In this document: positions 8,033 to 13,619 of the stretch, piece after piece
Layout: each line of letters starts with the position of its first letter
Numbering within the stretch: the stretch's first letter is position 1
Origin: Sulfurovum sp.
Lineage (GTDB): Bacteria > Campylobacterota > Campylobacteria > Campylobacterales > Sulfurovaceae
Assembly: GCA_016744875.1 (NCBI GenBank)
Contig: JADGDL010000048.1
Location: forward strand, 1-14,063
Length of the DNA stretch: 14,063 nucleotides
Direction: 5' to 3'
Translations under genes and position numbers: made by a program
The notes under the pieces: generated by a model
The model's input: the letters and a program-made list of their open reading frames with translations, nothing else
The model's database searches: none
What the model was told of the DNA's origin: nothing

Positions 8033-9030
8033 CTAAACTGCTCCAACAATCTTATATCCCCCTCAAACAGACTTCTTAAGTCTGGAATCTTATGCATCAG
8101 CATTGCAAAACGTTCTACACCTAAACCAAAGGCATATCCACTCACGTCTTCATATCCTACTGCCTTAAAGACATTTGGATCTACGATACCACACCCCAGT
8201 ACTTCAAGCCATCCTGTATGAGAACAGACTCTACACCCTTCACCTTCACAGAAGATACAAGAGATGTCGACTTCAGCTGAAGGTTCGGTGAAAGGGAAGA
8301 AAGAAGGTCTGAAACGTACATCAACATCCCCAAACATATACTGAAGGAAGTCAGTTAAGATCGCTTTCAAGTTTGCAAAACTCACTTTACCGTGATTTTC
8401 TACCACAAGTCCCTCTACCTGATGGAACATAGGTGTATGGGTCAGGTCATAATCGCGTCTGAAGACTGTTCCAGGTGCTATCATTCTAATAGGCGGTTTT
8501 GTCTCCATCATCGTTCTTATCTGTACCGGTGAAGTATGCGTTCTAAGCAATCCACCGTCTTTAAAGTAAAAGGTATCTTGCATATCACGTGCCGGGTGAT
8601 ACTTTGGAAGATTCAGTGCTTCAAAGTTATGGAAATCATCTTCAACCATAGGACCTGACTCCACAGCAAAATTCAGTGCTACAAAATAATCGATGATTTT
8701 GTCCATCGTCTCCATAACTGGATGCAGTGCACCTTTTTGTGCCAATGTACTATATAAAGATACATCAATTGCTTCAGATTTAAGTACTTTATCTATCTCT
8801 TCAGACTTCAGTACTTCATAACGAGCATCAAAGCTTGCTTGGAGTGCTGCTTTGTTTTCATTAAGTCCTTGTGCAAATGCTTTCTTTTCCGGACCGGGAA
8901 CATCTTTCATTTTAGCAAATTGCGCTGCTAAAACACCCTTTTTCCCAAAAAGTTCAACACGCACTTTTTCTAATGTTTCAAGCGAATCAGCCTGAAGTAT
9001 TTTTTCTTCTAAGTTTTCCATAAAATCCAT
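8029..9030 (-). CDS. pheS: phenylalanyl-tRNA synthetase alpha subunit
   Basis: PheS is the catalytic class II subunit that activates phenylalanine and attaches it to tRNA-Phe. An N-terminal coiled-coil arm (about 1-90) leads into the catalytic domain. The motif 1 region is at about 103-140, motif 2 around VFRRDYDLTHTPMFHQVEG (189-207), and motif 3 GLGVERFAM at 302-310. A CxxC...CxxC cluster (C258, C261, C266, C269), also present in many bacterial PheS, sits before GWLEVLGCG and could bind zinc. The length of 333 is typical. Two starts are possible: the ATG at 9030 (AGG only 3 to 4 bases away) or the ATG three codons later at 9021. If the weak TATAAC box at 9041-9046 is the true promoter, the later ATG would have the more normal leader. 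It is the first gene of the operon and diverges from the HIT gene. Confidence 0.97.
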   Translation of the reverse strand: MDFMENLEEKILQADSLETLEKVRVELFGKKGVLAAQFAKMKDVPGPEKKAFAQGLNENKAALQASFDARYEVLKSEEIDKVLKSEAIDVSLYSTLAQKGALHPVMETMDKIIDYFVALNFAVESGPMVEDDFHNFEALNLPKYHPARDMQDTFYFKDGGLLRTHTSPVQIRTMMETKPPIRMIAPGTVFRRDYDLTHTPMFHQVEGLVVENHGKVSFANLKAILTDFLQYMFGDVDVRFRPSFFPFTEPSAEVDISCIFCEGEGCRVCSHTGWLEVLGCGIVDPNVFKAVGYEDVSGYAFGLGVERFAMLMHKIPDLRSLFEGDIRLLEQFR

Positions 9031-9040
9031 ATACCTATTT

Positions 9041-9046
9041 GTTATA
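9041..9046 (-). promoter_or_regulatory. possible pheS operon -10 box
   Basis: TATAAC on the minus strand lies 10 bases before the first pheS ATG. Transcription would start near 9035, leaving almost no leader for that ATG but about 14 bases for the ATG at 9021. No better -10 sequence is seen in the 113-base divergent gap. Confidence 0.3.
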
Positions 9047-9105
9047 ATTACTGTGATTTTAACTAAAAGTTGCTAATAAGGTGATTTAATAGACTTTTTG
9101 TGTGT

Positions 9106-9111
9106 TATAAT
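9106..9111 (+). promoter_or_regulatory. HIT gene promoter, extended -10
   Basis: TGT-TATAAT (9103-9111) is a perfect extended -10 box with a T-rich stretch upstream. Transcription would start near 9118, 26 bases before the ATG, leaving AAAGGA in the leader. The same extended box precedes the gene at 12612. Confidence 0.7.
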
Positions 9112-9143
9112 TGCTAAACTAAATCATTTTAAAGGACACATAT

Positions 9144-9497
9144 ATGTGTATATTTTGTAAAATCGTAAACAAAGAGATCCCAAACAATACGGTACATGAA
9201 AGCGAACATTTTTTAGCATTTCATGACCTCCACCCTAAAGCACCTATACATATTCTCATCATTCCTAAAACACATGTAGACTGTTTTCAGGACGTCACAC
9301 CAGAGACTATGGCAGCACTTACATCTTTTACACAAGAAGTAGCAACAAAAGTGGGTGTAGACCAGTCAGGATACAGGCTCATTACCAATAACGGAGAAGA
9401 CGGAGGACAGGAAGTCAATCACTTGCACTTTCACATGCTAGGCGGAGCAAAAATACCATGGGATCATACACACGAAAACAATCAGGCAAGTATGTAA
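9144..9497 (+). CDS. HIT family (Hint-type) nucleotide-binding protein
   Basis: This 117-residue protein belongs to the Hint branch of the HIT superfamily, whose members hydrolyse nucleoside phosphoramidates and aminoacyl-AMP. The signature HLHFHMLGG at 93-101 supplies the His triad H93-H95-H97, with H95 the expected nucleophile. C2, C5, H44 and H93 match the zinc site seen in many bacterial Hint proteins. The ATG is preceded by AAAGGA at good distance. The gene diverges from pheS and converges on the ABC-F gene. In Helicobacter and Campylobacter I remember a HIT gene in the same place beside pheS. Hint proteins can use aminoacyl-adenylates, the reaction intermediate of tRNA synthetases, which would suit this neighbourhood; that link is inference. 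Confidence 0.93.
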   Translation: MCIFCKIVNKEIPNNTVHESEHFLAFHDLHPKAPIHILIIPKTHVDCFQDVTPETMAALTSFTQEVATKVGVDQSGYRLITNNGEDGGQEVNHLHFHMLGGAKIPWDHTHENNQASM

Positions 9498-9510
9498 ATC
9501 TATAACTGTT

Positions 9511-9534
9511 AAAGTGCATTATCAAATGCACTTT
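9511..9534. terminator. bidirectional terminator between HIT and ABC-F genes
   Basis: A perfect 10-base stem (AAAGTGCATT 9511-9520 with 9525-9534) closes on the 4-base loop ATCA. It lies 13 bases after the HIT stop and 7 bases before the ABC-F stop on the other strand. The A-rich and T-rich stem ends give a short T-stretch in each direction, so it should serve both converging genes. Confidence 0.75.
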
Positions 9535-9541
9535 TCATTAA

Positions 9542-11380
9542 TCACGCATCAATCTCCTGAAGTTTAAGTTCATACTCTTCCACAATCTCTTCATCCTTGA
9601 TCGATGCAACTTCTAAACGCTCAAAATATACATCTATCTCCTGTTGCACAAGCCCAACCTCTTTAGAATGTTCCATGATGGCATCATTATCCCCAGAGTT
9701 TGAAGCTTTTTCCAATACTTCATTCTTTATAGCCATTTCGGCCTCAAGCTTCTCTATCTTTTCTTCGCACTCTTTTATCTCTCTAGTGTAAGATTTACGT
9801 GCTTCATTACGTTCCTTGGTAACTGCTTTACGAAGTTTTTTACGTTCTTTATAGTCTATCTTAGGCTTTTTCTTTTTAGGTTTGCTGCTACCTTCTTCCT
9901 CTTCCCAACCTATCTTCTCTAAAAACTCTGCATAGGTACCGTCAAAATACTCAGCCCCACCCTTATGGAAGATGATCAGTGCGTCAGCCAGTCGATGGAG
10001 TAACATCTCTGAGTGTGTAACCATGATAAGAGAACCTTTGAAGTTCTCTATGGCATCTGCCAGAGCATCTATCGATTGCATATCAAGGTGGTTGGTAGGT
10101 TCATCCAGGAAAAGTAGGTTTGCAGGCGTAGCGATGATCTTTCCTAGCATCACGCGACTTCTCTCACCACCAGAAAGTACCTCTATCTTCTTATCTCCCA
10201 ATTCACCAGAGAACATCATACGGCCCGCAATATTACGTGCTTGGGGAATACCTATCTCTTTACTCATAGATGCTATCTCATCTACAATGGTGTTTTTCAC
10301 ATTAAGTCTTTCGATGTTCGTCTGTCCAAAGTGTGCAAATATTGTAGAAGGATGAAAGTCAAGTTTCCCTTGTTGTAATGATAATTCTCCAGCAATGTAG
10401 TTAAGTAAAGTAGATTTACCTTTACCATTTTTTCCAATGATCGCCAAACGTTTACCCTTCTCCATCGCAAAAGTAATGTTATTAAAGAGCGGTTCATCAG
10501 GGTTATAACCAAATCCTAATTCTTCAGCACGGAAAATAACTTTGGCAGGGGTGTCTTTATAGTTAAAGTTGAAAGAGAGATTTGCATCAGTCTTTAAATC
10601 GTCCATATCATCCATTTTATCAAGCTCTTTTTGCTTTGACTGTGCCAGTGCTGCTGTAGATGCTCTGGCTTTATTCCGTGCCACAAACTCCTCTAGTTCT
10701 TTACGTTTCTTGTCTTGATTTGCTTTTGTTTTTTCATATGTTTCATCTGCAAGTTCAAGGGTTGCGTAGTATTTATAACTATCTCCCTGTACCAGATGTA
10801 AAGATTTACGCTGTACACCCATCGTATGTGTTGTTACAGAGTCCATAAAGTCTCTATCATGCGTAATGAGTATCACTTCACCTTCAAACTCTCTAATGAA
10901 ACCTTTGAGCCAACGTAAAGAAGGTAAGTCAAGGTAGTTGGTAGGTTCATCCAGTAACAGCATATTAGGTTCCGTTGCCAAAAGCTTCACAAGATTGATA
11001 CGTATCTGATATCCACCGGAAAAACTCAAAGGGTCTTTGTCCAGATCCTCTTCTGTAAATCCAAGACCAAAAAGAAGTTTTTCTATCTTATAAAAGTTCC
11101 ACTGTTCATCTTCAGGTAGTACCAATGCACACTCTTCACGTACGGTAGGTTCTGTAAATACAAGATGCTGTTTCAATGTACCTATCATGTAGTTTTTAGG
11201 AATGCTCACATCCCCGGAGTCATAACTCTCTTCACCCAAAATGATCTTAAACAGTGTAGATTTCCCTGATCCGTTACGCCCCACAAGTCCTATTTTCTGT
11301 CCATGGTTTAACTTTAGGTTGACATCATTAAAAAGGGATTGTCCCCCGAAGCTTTTAGCAAGGTTGGTAAGTTGTATCAT
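9542..11380 (-). CDS. ABC-F family ATPase (ribosome-associated, YheS/Uup-like)
   Basis: ABC-F proteins have two fused ATPase domains and no membrane part; known members act on the ribosome through the E site. Domain 1 has Walker A GRNGSGKS (34-41), a variant signature FSGGYQ (120-125) and Walker B LLLDEPTN with catalytic E145. Domain 2 has Walker A GKNGKGKS (316-323), signature LSGGE (402-406) and Walker B LLFLDEPTN with E427. Between them lies the charged helical linker (about 205-265) that reaches the P-site tRNA in characterised members. A Lys-rich stretch (500-518) and a C-terminal coiled coil (about 515-612) follow, as in Uup and YheS types. Nothing marks it as an antibiotic-resistance form. 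It starts after GGA at normal distance, has its own promoter, and converges on the HIT gene. The subfamily is uncertain. Confidence 0.93.
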   Translation of the reverse strand: MIQLTNLAKSFGGQSLFNDVNLKLNHGQKIGLVGRNGSGKSTLFKIILGEESYDSGDVSIPKNYMIGTLKQHLVFTEPTVREECALVLPEDEQWNFYKIEKLLFGLGFTEEDLDKDPLSFSGGYQIRINLVKLLATEPNMLLLDEPTNYLDLPSLRWLKGFIREFEGEVILITHDRDFMDSVTTHTMGVQRKSLHLVQGDSYKYYATLELADETYEKTKANQDKKRKELEEFVARNKARASTAALAQSKQKELDKMDDMDDLKTDANLSFNFNYKDTPAKVIFRAEELGFGYNPDEPLFNNITFAMEKGKRLAIIGKNGKGKSTLLNYIAGELSLQQGKLDFHPSTIFAHFGQTNIERLNVKNTIVDEIASMSKEIGIPQARNIAGRMMFSGELGDKKIEVLSGGERSRVMLGKIIATPANLLFLDEPTNHLDMQSIDALADAIENFKGSLIMVTHSEMLLHRLADALIIFHKGGAEYFDGTYAEFLEKIGWEEEEGSSKPKKKKPKIDYKERKKLRKAVTKERNEARKSYTREIKECEEKIEKLEAEMAIKNEVLEKASNSGDNDAIMEHSKEVGLVQQEIDVYFERLEVASIKDEEIVEEYELKLQEIDA

Positions 11381-11412
11381 TTATATATCCATTATATGGG
11401 GAAATTTTTGGA

Positions 11413-11418
11413 ATTATA
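11413..11418 (-). promoter_or_regulatory. ABC-F gene promoter, -10 box
   Basis: A perfect TATAAT on the minus strand lies 32 bases before the ABC-F ATG, giving a leader of about 26 bases with GGA in it. A second TATAAT at 11391-11396 is too close to the ATG to be the main promoter. Confidence 0.6.
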
Positions 11419-11458
11419 GCCAAAAGTCTATTACATCATAAATGAATGATTCAAAGAA

Positions 11459-11668
11459 CTAATAATCTTTAAACTCACCCTCACTGAATTTTTGCTTCAG
11501 TCCATCAAGTGCTTCTTGCATAATATCGATGATCATTTTAGCAGCCAGTTCATCATCAGCCTCGGGTACATCCCAGTCAGTGATTCTCATATTGACTTTA
11601 AAAACACCATTTATTTCTGAGGTTATCTCATTTTTTCTTCTTAAAATATCTTGCTTTACAGGATTCAT
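11459..11668 (-). CDS. small acidic protein of unknown function
   Basis: I do not recognise this 69-residue protein. It is soluble, acidic and mostly helical in appearance, with no cysteine, signal peptide or membrane segment. A Lys/Arg-containing N-terminus (1-25) is followed by a strand-like VFKVNMRITDW (22-32), an acidic turn DVPEADDELA and a long amphipathic helix (about 37-62). A strong AAGGA lies upstream of the ATG at good spacing, and codon use resembles its neighbours, so it is likely real. It precedes the ABC-F gene on the same strand, with about 78 bases between them that include the ABC-F promoter. A link to ABC-F function is possible but unproven. Confidence 0.75.
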   Translation of the reverse strand: MNPVKQDILRRKNEITSEINGVFKVNMRITDWDVPEADDELAAKMIIDIMQEALDGLKQKFSEGEFKDY

Positions 11669-11701
11669 ACTATGTCCTTCTTTATGATGTATAGTTAGAT
11701 T

Positions 11702-11707
11702 ATCATA
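11702..11707 (-). promoter_or_regulatory. possible -10 box for the 69-residue gene
   Basis: TATGAT on the minus strand lies 33 bases before the ATG at 11668 and would give a leader of about 27 bases. A second candidate, TATACA at 11688-11693, is closer. Neither is a strong match. Confidence 0.3.
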
Positions 11708-11739
11708 CTCACCTAATATTAAAAAGTTTCTGAAGAGTC

Positions 11740-11756
11740 TATAAATATGCTATAGT
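11740..11756 (+). promoter_or_regulatory. possible promoter of the Cys-rich small gene
   Basis: Two -10-like boxes precede the ATG at 11762: TATAAA (11740-11745) and TATAGT (11751-11756). The first would give a leader of about 10 bases. The second lies only 5 bases from the ATG and would make the mRNA leaderless. No clear Shine-Dalgarno sequence is present, so a leaderless or very short-leader message is plausible. Confidence 0.35.
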
Positions 11757-11761
11757 TAAGC

Positions 11762-11968
11762 ATGAAGATACAAATATGTAAAAAATTTTCAAATGCAAAT
11801 AAGCTTCAGAAAAAACTTACACAAGCTTTTCCTGATGATACGATCATCATAAAATCATGTATGAGTATGTGTAAGCTATGTAAGACTCAACCTGTTGCGA
11901 AGGTCAAAGGCAAAAAGTTTACAGCAAAGCGTATATCAACGCTCATCTCTAAACTAGAAGGAAACTAA
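11762..11968 (+). CDS. small Cys-rich protein, DUF1450-like
   Basis: This 68-residue basic protein has four cysteines: C6 near the N-terminus and C33, C37 and C40 in CxxxCxxC (SCMSMCKLC, 32-40). A pattern VAKVKGKKF follows at 45-53. The arrangement (early Cys, about 25 residues, then GC/SC-xxxC-xxC, then an A-x-V-x-G strand and a final helix) recalls the DUF1450/YuzB family, which has a thioredoxin-like ferredoxin fold with unknown function. The cysteines could hold a metal or an iron-sulfur cluster or act in thiol chemistry; this is inference. The ATG is the first start after an in-frame stop three codons upstream, and the ribosome-binding site is poor. The stop codon is 3 bases from that of the convergent OsmC-like gene. 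Confidence 0.7.
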   Translation: MKIQICKKFSNANKLQKKLTQAFPDDTIIIKSCMSMCKLCKTQPVAKVKGKKFTAKRISTLISKLEGN

Positions 11969-11971
11969 AAT

Positions 11972-12436
11972 TTACGATCCACACGCTGCACCAAATCCAT
12001 CTTGACTAGTAATGCTCCCCATAGAAATAAGTCCTTCATTTTCTAAAATAGTCTCACCATTTTGAATAATCGTATATGTTACCTTTACTGAATCACGAAT
12101 GGAGTTTACCGTCGTACAGTAACTCTCTAAAGAAGCACCTATATATCTTTTTGCTTTTGTTGCATCAAAAGCACCCTCAAAATCATAAATAATGTGCATA
12201 GATGCAAACTTCATAGGCACAGATTCTGTTCTTTCTATCTCAGCTTTTACAGAATAATTTGTTACCTCAAAACCATCATTCTCTGCCATCATCACAAGAT
12301 CTATCCCAGTACAACCTATGATACCCGTGGCAAAAAACTCCACAGGAGTGATCTCTTTACAGTCAAGTATATAGCTTGATTTGATTGTGTTTGCTTTAAA
12401 TTTCTTTTCACCTAAATACTCTACTGATACATTCAT
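11972..12436 (-). CDS. OsmC family protein
   Basis: OsmC/Ohr proteins reduce organic hydroperoxides with a pair of cysteines. The two expected residues are present: C42 in GIIGCTGIDLV (38-48), the usual GC(T/M) helix, and C107 in ESYCTTVNSI, the SxxC half. The length of 154 and the alpha/beta layout (N-terminal strands, long central helix, C-terminal strands) fit the family. It looks like the general OsmC/YhfA group rather than classical Ohr, so the substrate is uncertain. The tail carries one more cysteine (C152, in FGAACGS), and C26 is near the N-terminus. AAGG lies before the ATG. The gene is single, diverges from the 147-residue unknown and converges on the Cys-rich small gene. Confidence 0.88.
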   Translation of the reverse strand: MNVSVEYLGEKKFKANTIKSSYILDCKEITPVEFFATGIIGCTGIDLVMMAENDGFEVTNYSVKAEIERTESVPMKFASMHIIYDFEGAFDATKAKRYIGASLESYCTTVNSIRDSVKVTYTIIQNGETILENEGLISMGSITSQDGFGAACGS

Positions 12437-12466
12437 TTTTTGCCTTTTTATTTTTCATACAAGTTT

Positions 12467-12472
12467 ACTATA
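12467..12472 (-). promoter_or_regulatory. possible OsmC-like gene -10 box
   Basis: TATAGT on the minus strand lies 30 bases before the ATG and would give a leader of about 23 bases containing AAGG. A short dyad (ACTAT, 7 bases, ATAGT) lies just upstream at about 12494-12510 and could be an operator. The rest of the 175-base divergent gap holds only the plus-strand promoter at 12590. Confidence 0.4.
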
Positions 12473-12589
12473 AATTTTTATAAAGCTTCCTCAACTATGC
12501 TAAGTATAGTAATTGTATCACTTCCTATTCAAGATTTAATGTTTTGATTAATATAATTTAAATGAATAAAAAACCATTTTAAATTGTGT

Positions 12590-12595
12590 TATAAT
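12590..12595 (+). promoter_or_regulatory. promoter of the 147-residue gene, extended -10
   Basis: TGT-TATAAT (12587-12595) is a perfect extended -10 box. The AAAAGGACAAGA ribosome-binding region follows almost at once, so the leader is only about 10 bases long. Confidence 0.7.
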
Positions 12596-12611
12596 ATTTA
12601 AAAGGACAAGA

Positions 12612-13055
12612 ATGCATAATGATACCGAATTAAAAAAATTTAGAGAATTAAAAGAAAAAATAAACCAGTTTACACATAGAGAGAAATCACTCTTAGAGCG
12701 TTATGAGATCAATTATTCTGGGATGTTGATCTATTCAGCTACAGATGTTGACATTGATTTCTGTCAAAACCATATCCGAGAAAGTGATGTTGCTATTGCA
12801 TTAACACCCAACTTGACATTTATTGTGTACAGTGTAGTAGCTGGACAAGATGCGATGAAAGCTGCAGATCACATCTTACACAGTTATCATGAAAAATATC
12901 CATACCAAAAGACCTATTCAGTACTTTCATCTCAAGATCAAAAGATATCCGCTGCACAGCTAGGAGATCGCCTTATACAACTTTTACAATTTGCCATTGA
13001 CCAAAAAGTAACAAATCATATTGTTACATTGTCTGATTTGAACAACCTTTATTAA
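12612..13055 (+). CDS. uncharacterised protein with a GGDEF-like pattern lacking the motif
   Basis: No known family is certain for this 147-residue soluble protein. Residues 1-32 are charged and helical (likely coiled coil). Residues 34-130 read like a nucleotidyl-cyclase (GGDEF) fold: a strand GMLIYSATDVD (37-47), then RESDVAIAL (56-64), a loop TPNLTF where GG(D/E)EF would lie, a strand IVYSVV (71-76), a helix AMKAADHIL (81-89), a strand KTYSVLS, and a final helix AAQLGDRLIQLLQFAID (114-130) like the LLxxAD helix. None of the metal- or GTP-binding GGDEF residues is kept, so catalysis is not expected. The fold guess is inference from pattern only. It has a strong promoter and AGGA site and stands directly before the CYTH gene, which has its own promoter. 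Confidence 0.8.
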   Translation: MHNDTELKKFRELKEKINQFTHREKSLLERYEINYSGMLIYSATDVDIDFCQNHIRESDVAIALTPNLTFIVYSVVAGQDAMKAADHILHSYHEKYPYQKTYSVLSSQDQKISAAQLGDRLIQLLQFAIDQKVTNHIVTLSDLNNLY

Positions 13056-13112
13056 TATACCCTAAATAATTCTTAATAAATGAACTATCTATGACGAAAA
13101 ATATAAAAACAG

Positions 13113-13118
13113 TATAAT
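13113..13118 (+). promoter_or_regulatory. CYTH gene promoter, -10 box
   Basis: A perfect TATAAT lies 16 bases before the CYTH ATG, followed by TGCTAAAAGG, so the leader is about 10 bases and the AAGG site sits at normal distance. The bases TATAATTGCTAAA also occur at the HIT promoter (9106-9118). Confidence 0.65.
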
Positions 13119-13134
13119 TGCTAAAAGGCATACA

Positions 13135-13599
13135 ATGGGCATAGAAATAGAACACAAGTTTCTTATAGACAAAGATAAATTACCTAAACTACAAAATGGC
13201 TTCTCCATCAAACAAGGCTACATCCAGACCATAGATCACACTACAGTAAGAGTACGCATCAGGGACAAAGATGCATTTCTCACCATAAAAGGTGAAAATA
13301 AAGGTGCTACAAGATTAGAATTTGAATACCCTATCCCGATAAATGATGCTAATGAAATGTTGAAAGACCTTTGTAATACATCCGTTATAGACAAAACAAG
13401 GTATCTTCTTAAGCATGAAGGGCATATATGGGAAATAGATATTTTTGAAGGTGAAAATATAGGATTGGTTATTGCAGAGATAGAACTGGAAAATGAAGAT
13501 GAAGCATTCACTTTACCAAACTGGGTCACAAAAGAAGTCACCAATGATACAAAATATTTTAATTCAAATCTTATAGAGCATCCCTACTCAAATTGGTAA
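13135..13599 (+). CDS. single-domain CYTH protein, probable inorganic triphosphatase
   Basis: CYTH proteins form an eight-stranded tunnel that binds triphosphates with a metal; members include tripolyphosphatases, thiamine triphosphatases and class IV adenylate cyclases. The diagnostic ExExK is E4-I-E6-H-K8. Further tunnel residues follow: R39 and R41 (VRVRIR), K52, R60, E62 and E64 (RLEFEY), K87 and R89 (KTRYLL), E100 and D102 (WEIDIF), E115 and E117 (AEIELE), and K140. At 154 residues and with no second domain, it resembles the Nitrosomonas europaea tripolyphosphatase type, with the motif order KQGY, VRxR, KTRY and DxF. Inorganic triphosphatase is therefore the best guess, and cyclase activity is possible but less likely. 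It follows the 147-residue gene with its own promoter and converges on argH. Confidence 0.9.
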   Translation: MGIEIEHKFLIDKDKLPKLQNGFSIKQGYIQTIDHTTVRVRIRDKDAFLTIKGENKGATRLEFEYPIPINDANEMLKDLCNTSVIDKTRYLLKHEGHIWEIDIFEGENIGLVIAEIELENEDEAFTLPNWVTKEVTNDTKYFNSNLIEHPYSNW

Positions 13600-13601
13600 A
13601 T

Positions 13602-13619
13602 AAAACTAAAATTAGTTTT
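13602..13619. terminator. weak AT-rich hairpin between CYTH and argH
   Basis: AAAACTA at 13602-13608 pairs with 13613-13619, with a 4-base loop. It overlaps the argH stop codon and starts two bases after the CYTH stop. The T-rich 3' arm suits plus-strand termination and, by symmetry, the minus strand too, but the stem has only one G:C pair. Confidence 0.35.

Noticed and set aside
8221..8280. CxxC-CxxC cluster in pheS as a sign of a domain insertion
   Set aside because: The same cysteine cluster occurs in PheS of many bacteria, so it is a family variant and not a novelty.
9972..10355. Open frame of 127 codons on the plus strand inside the ABC-F gene
   Set aside because: It is antisense to a conserved coding region with both Walker motifs, is Ser/Ile-rich in the manner of reverse translations, and has no own ribosome-binding site.
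13236..13544. Open frame of 102 codons on the minus strand inside the CYTH gene
   Set aside because: The plus-strand frame carries all CYTH residues; the minus frame is a shadow.
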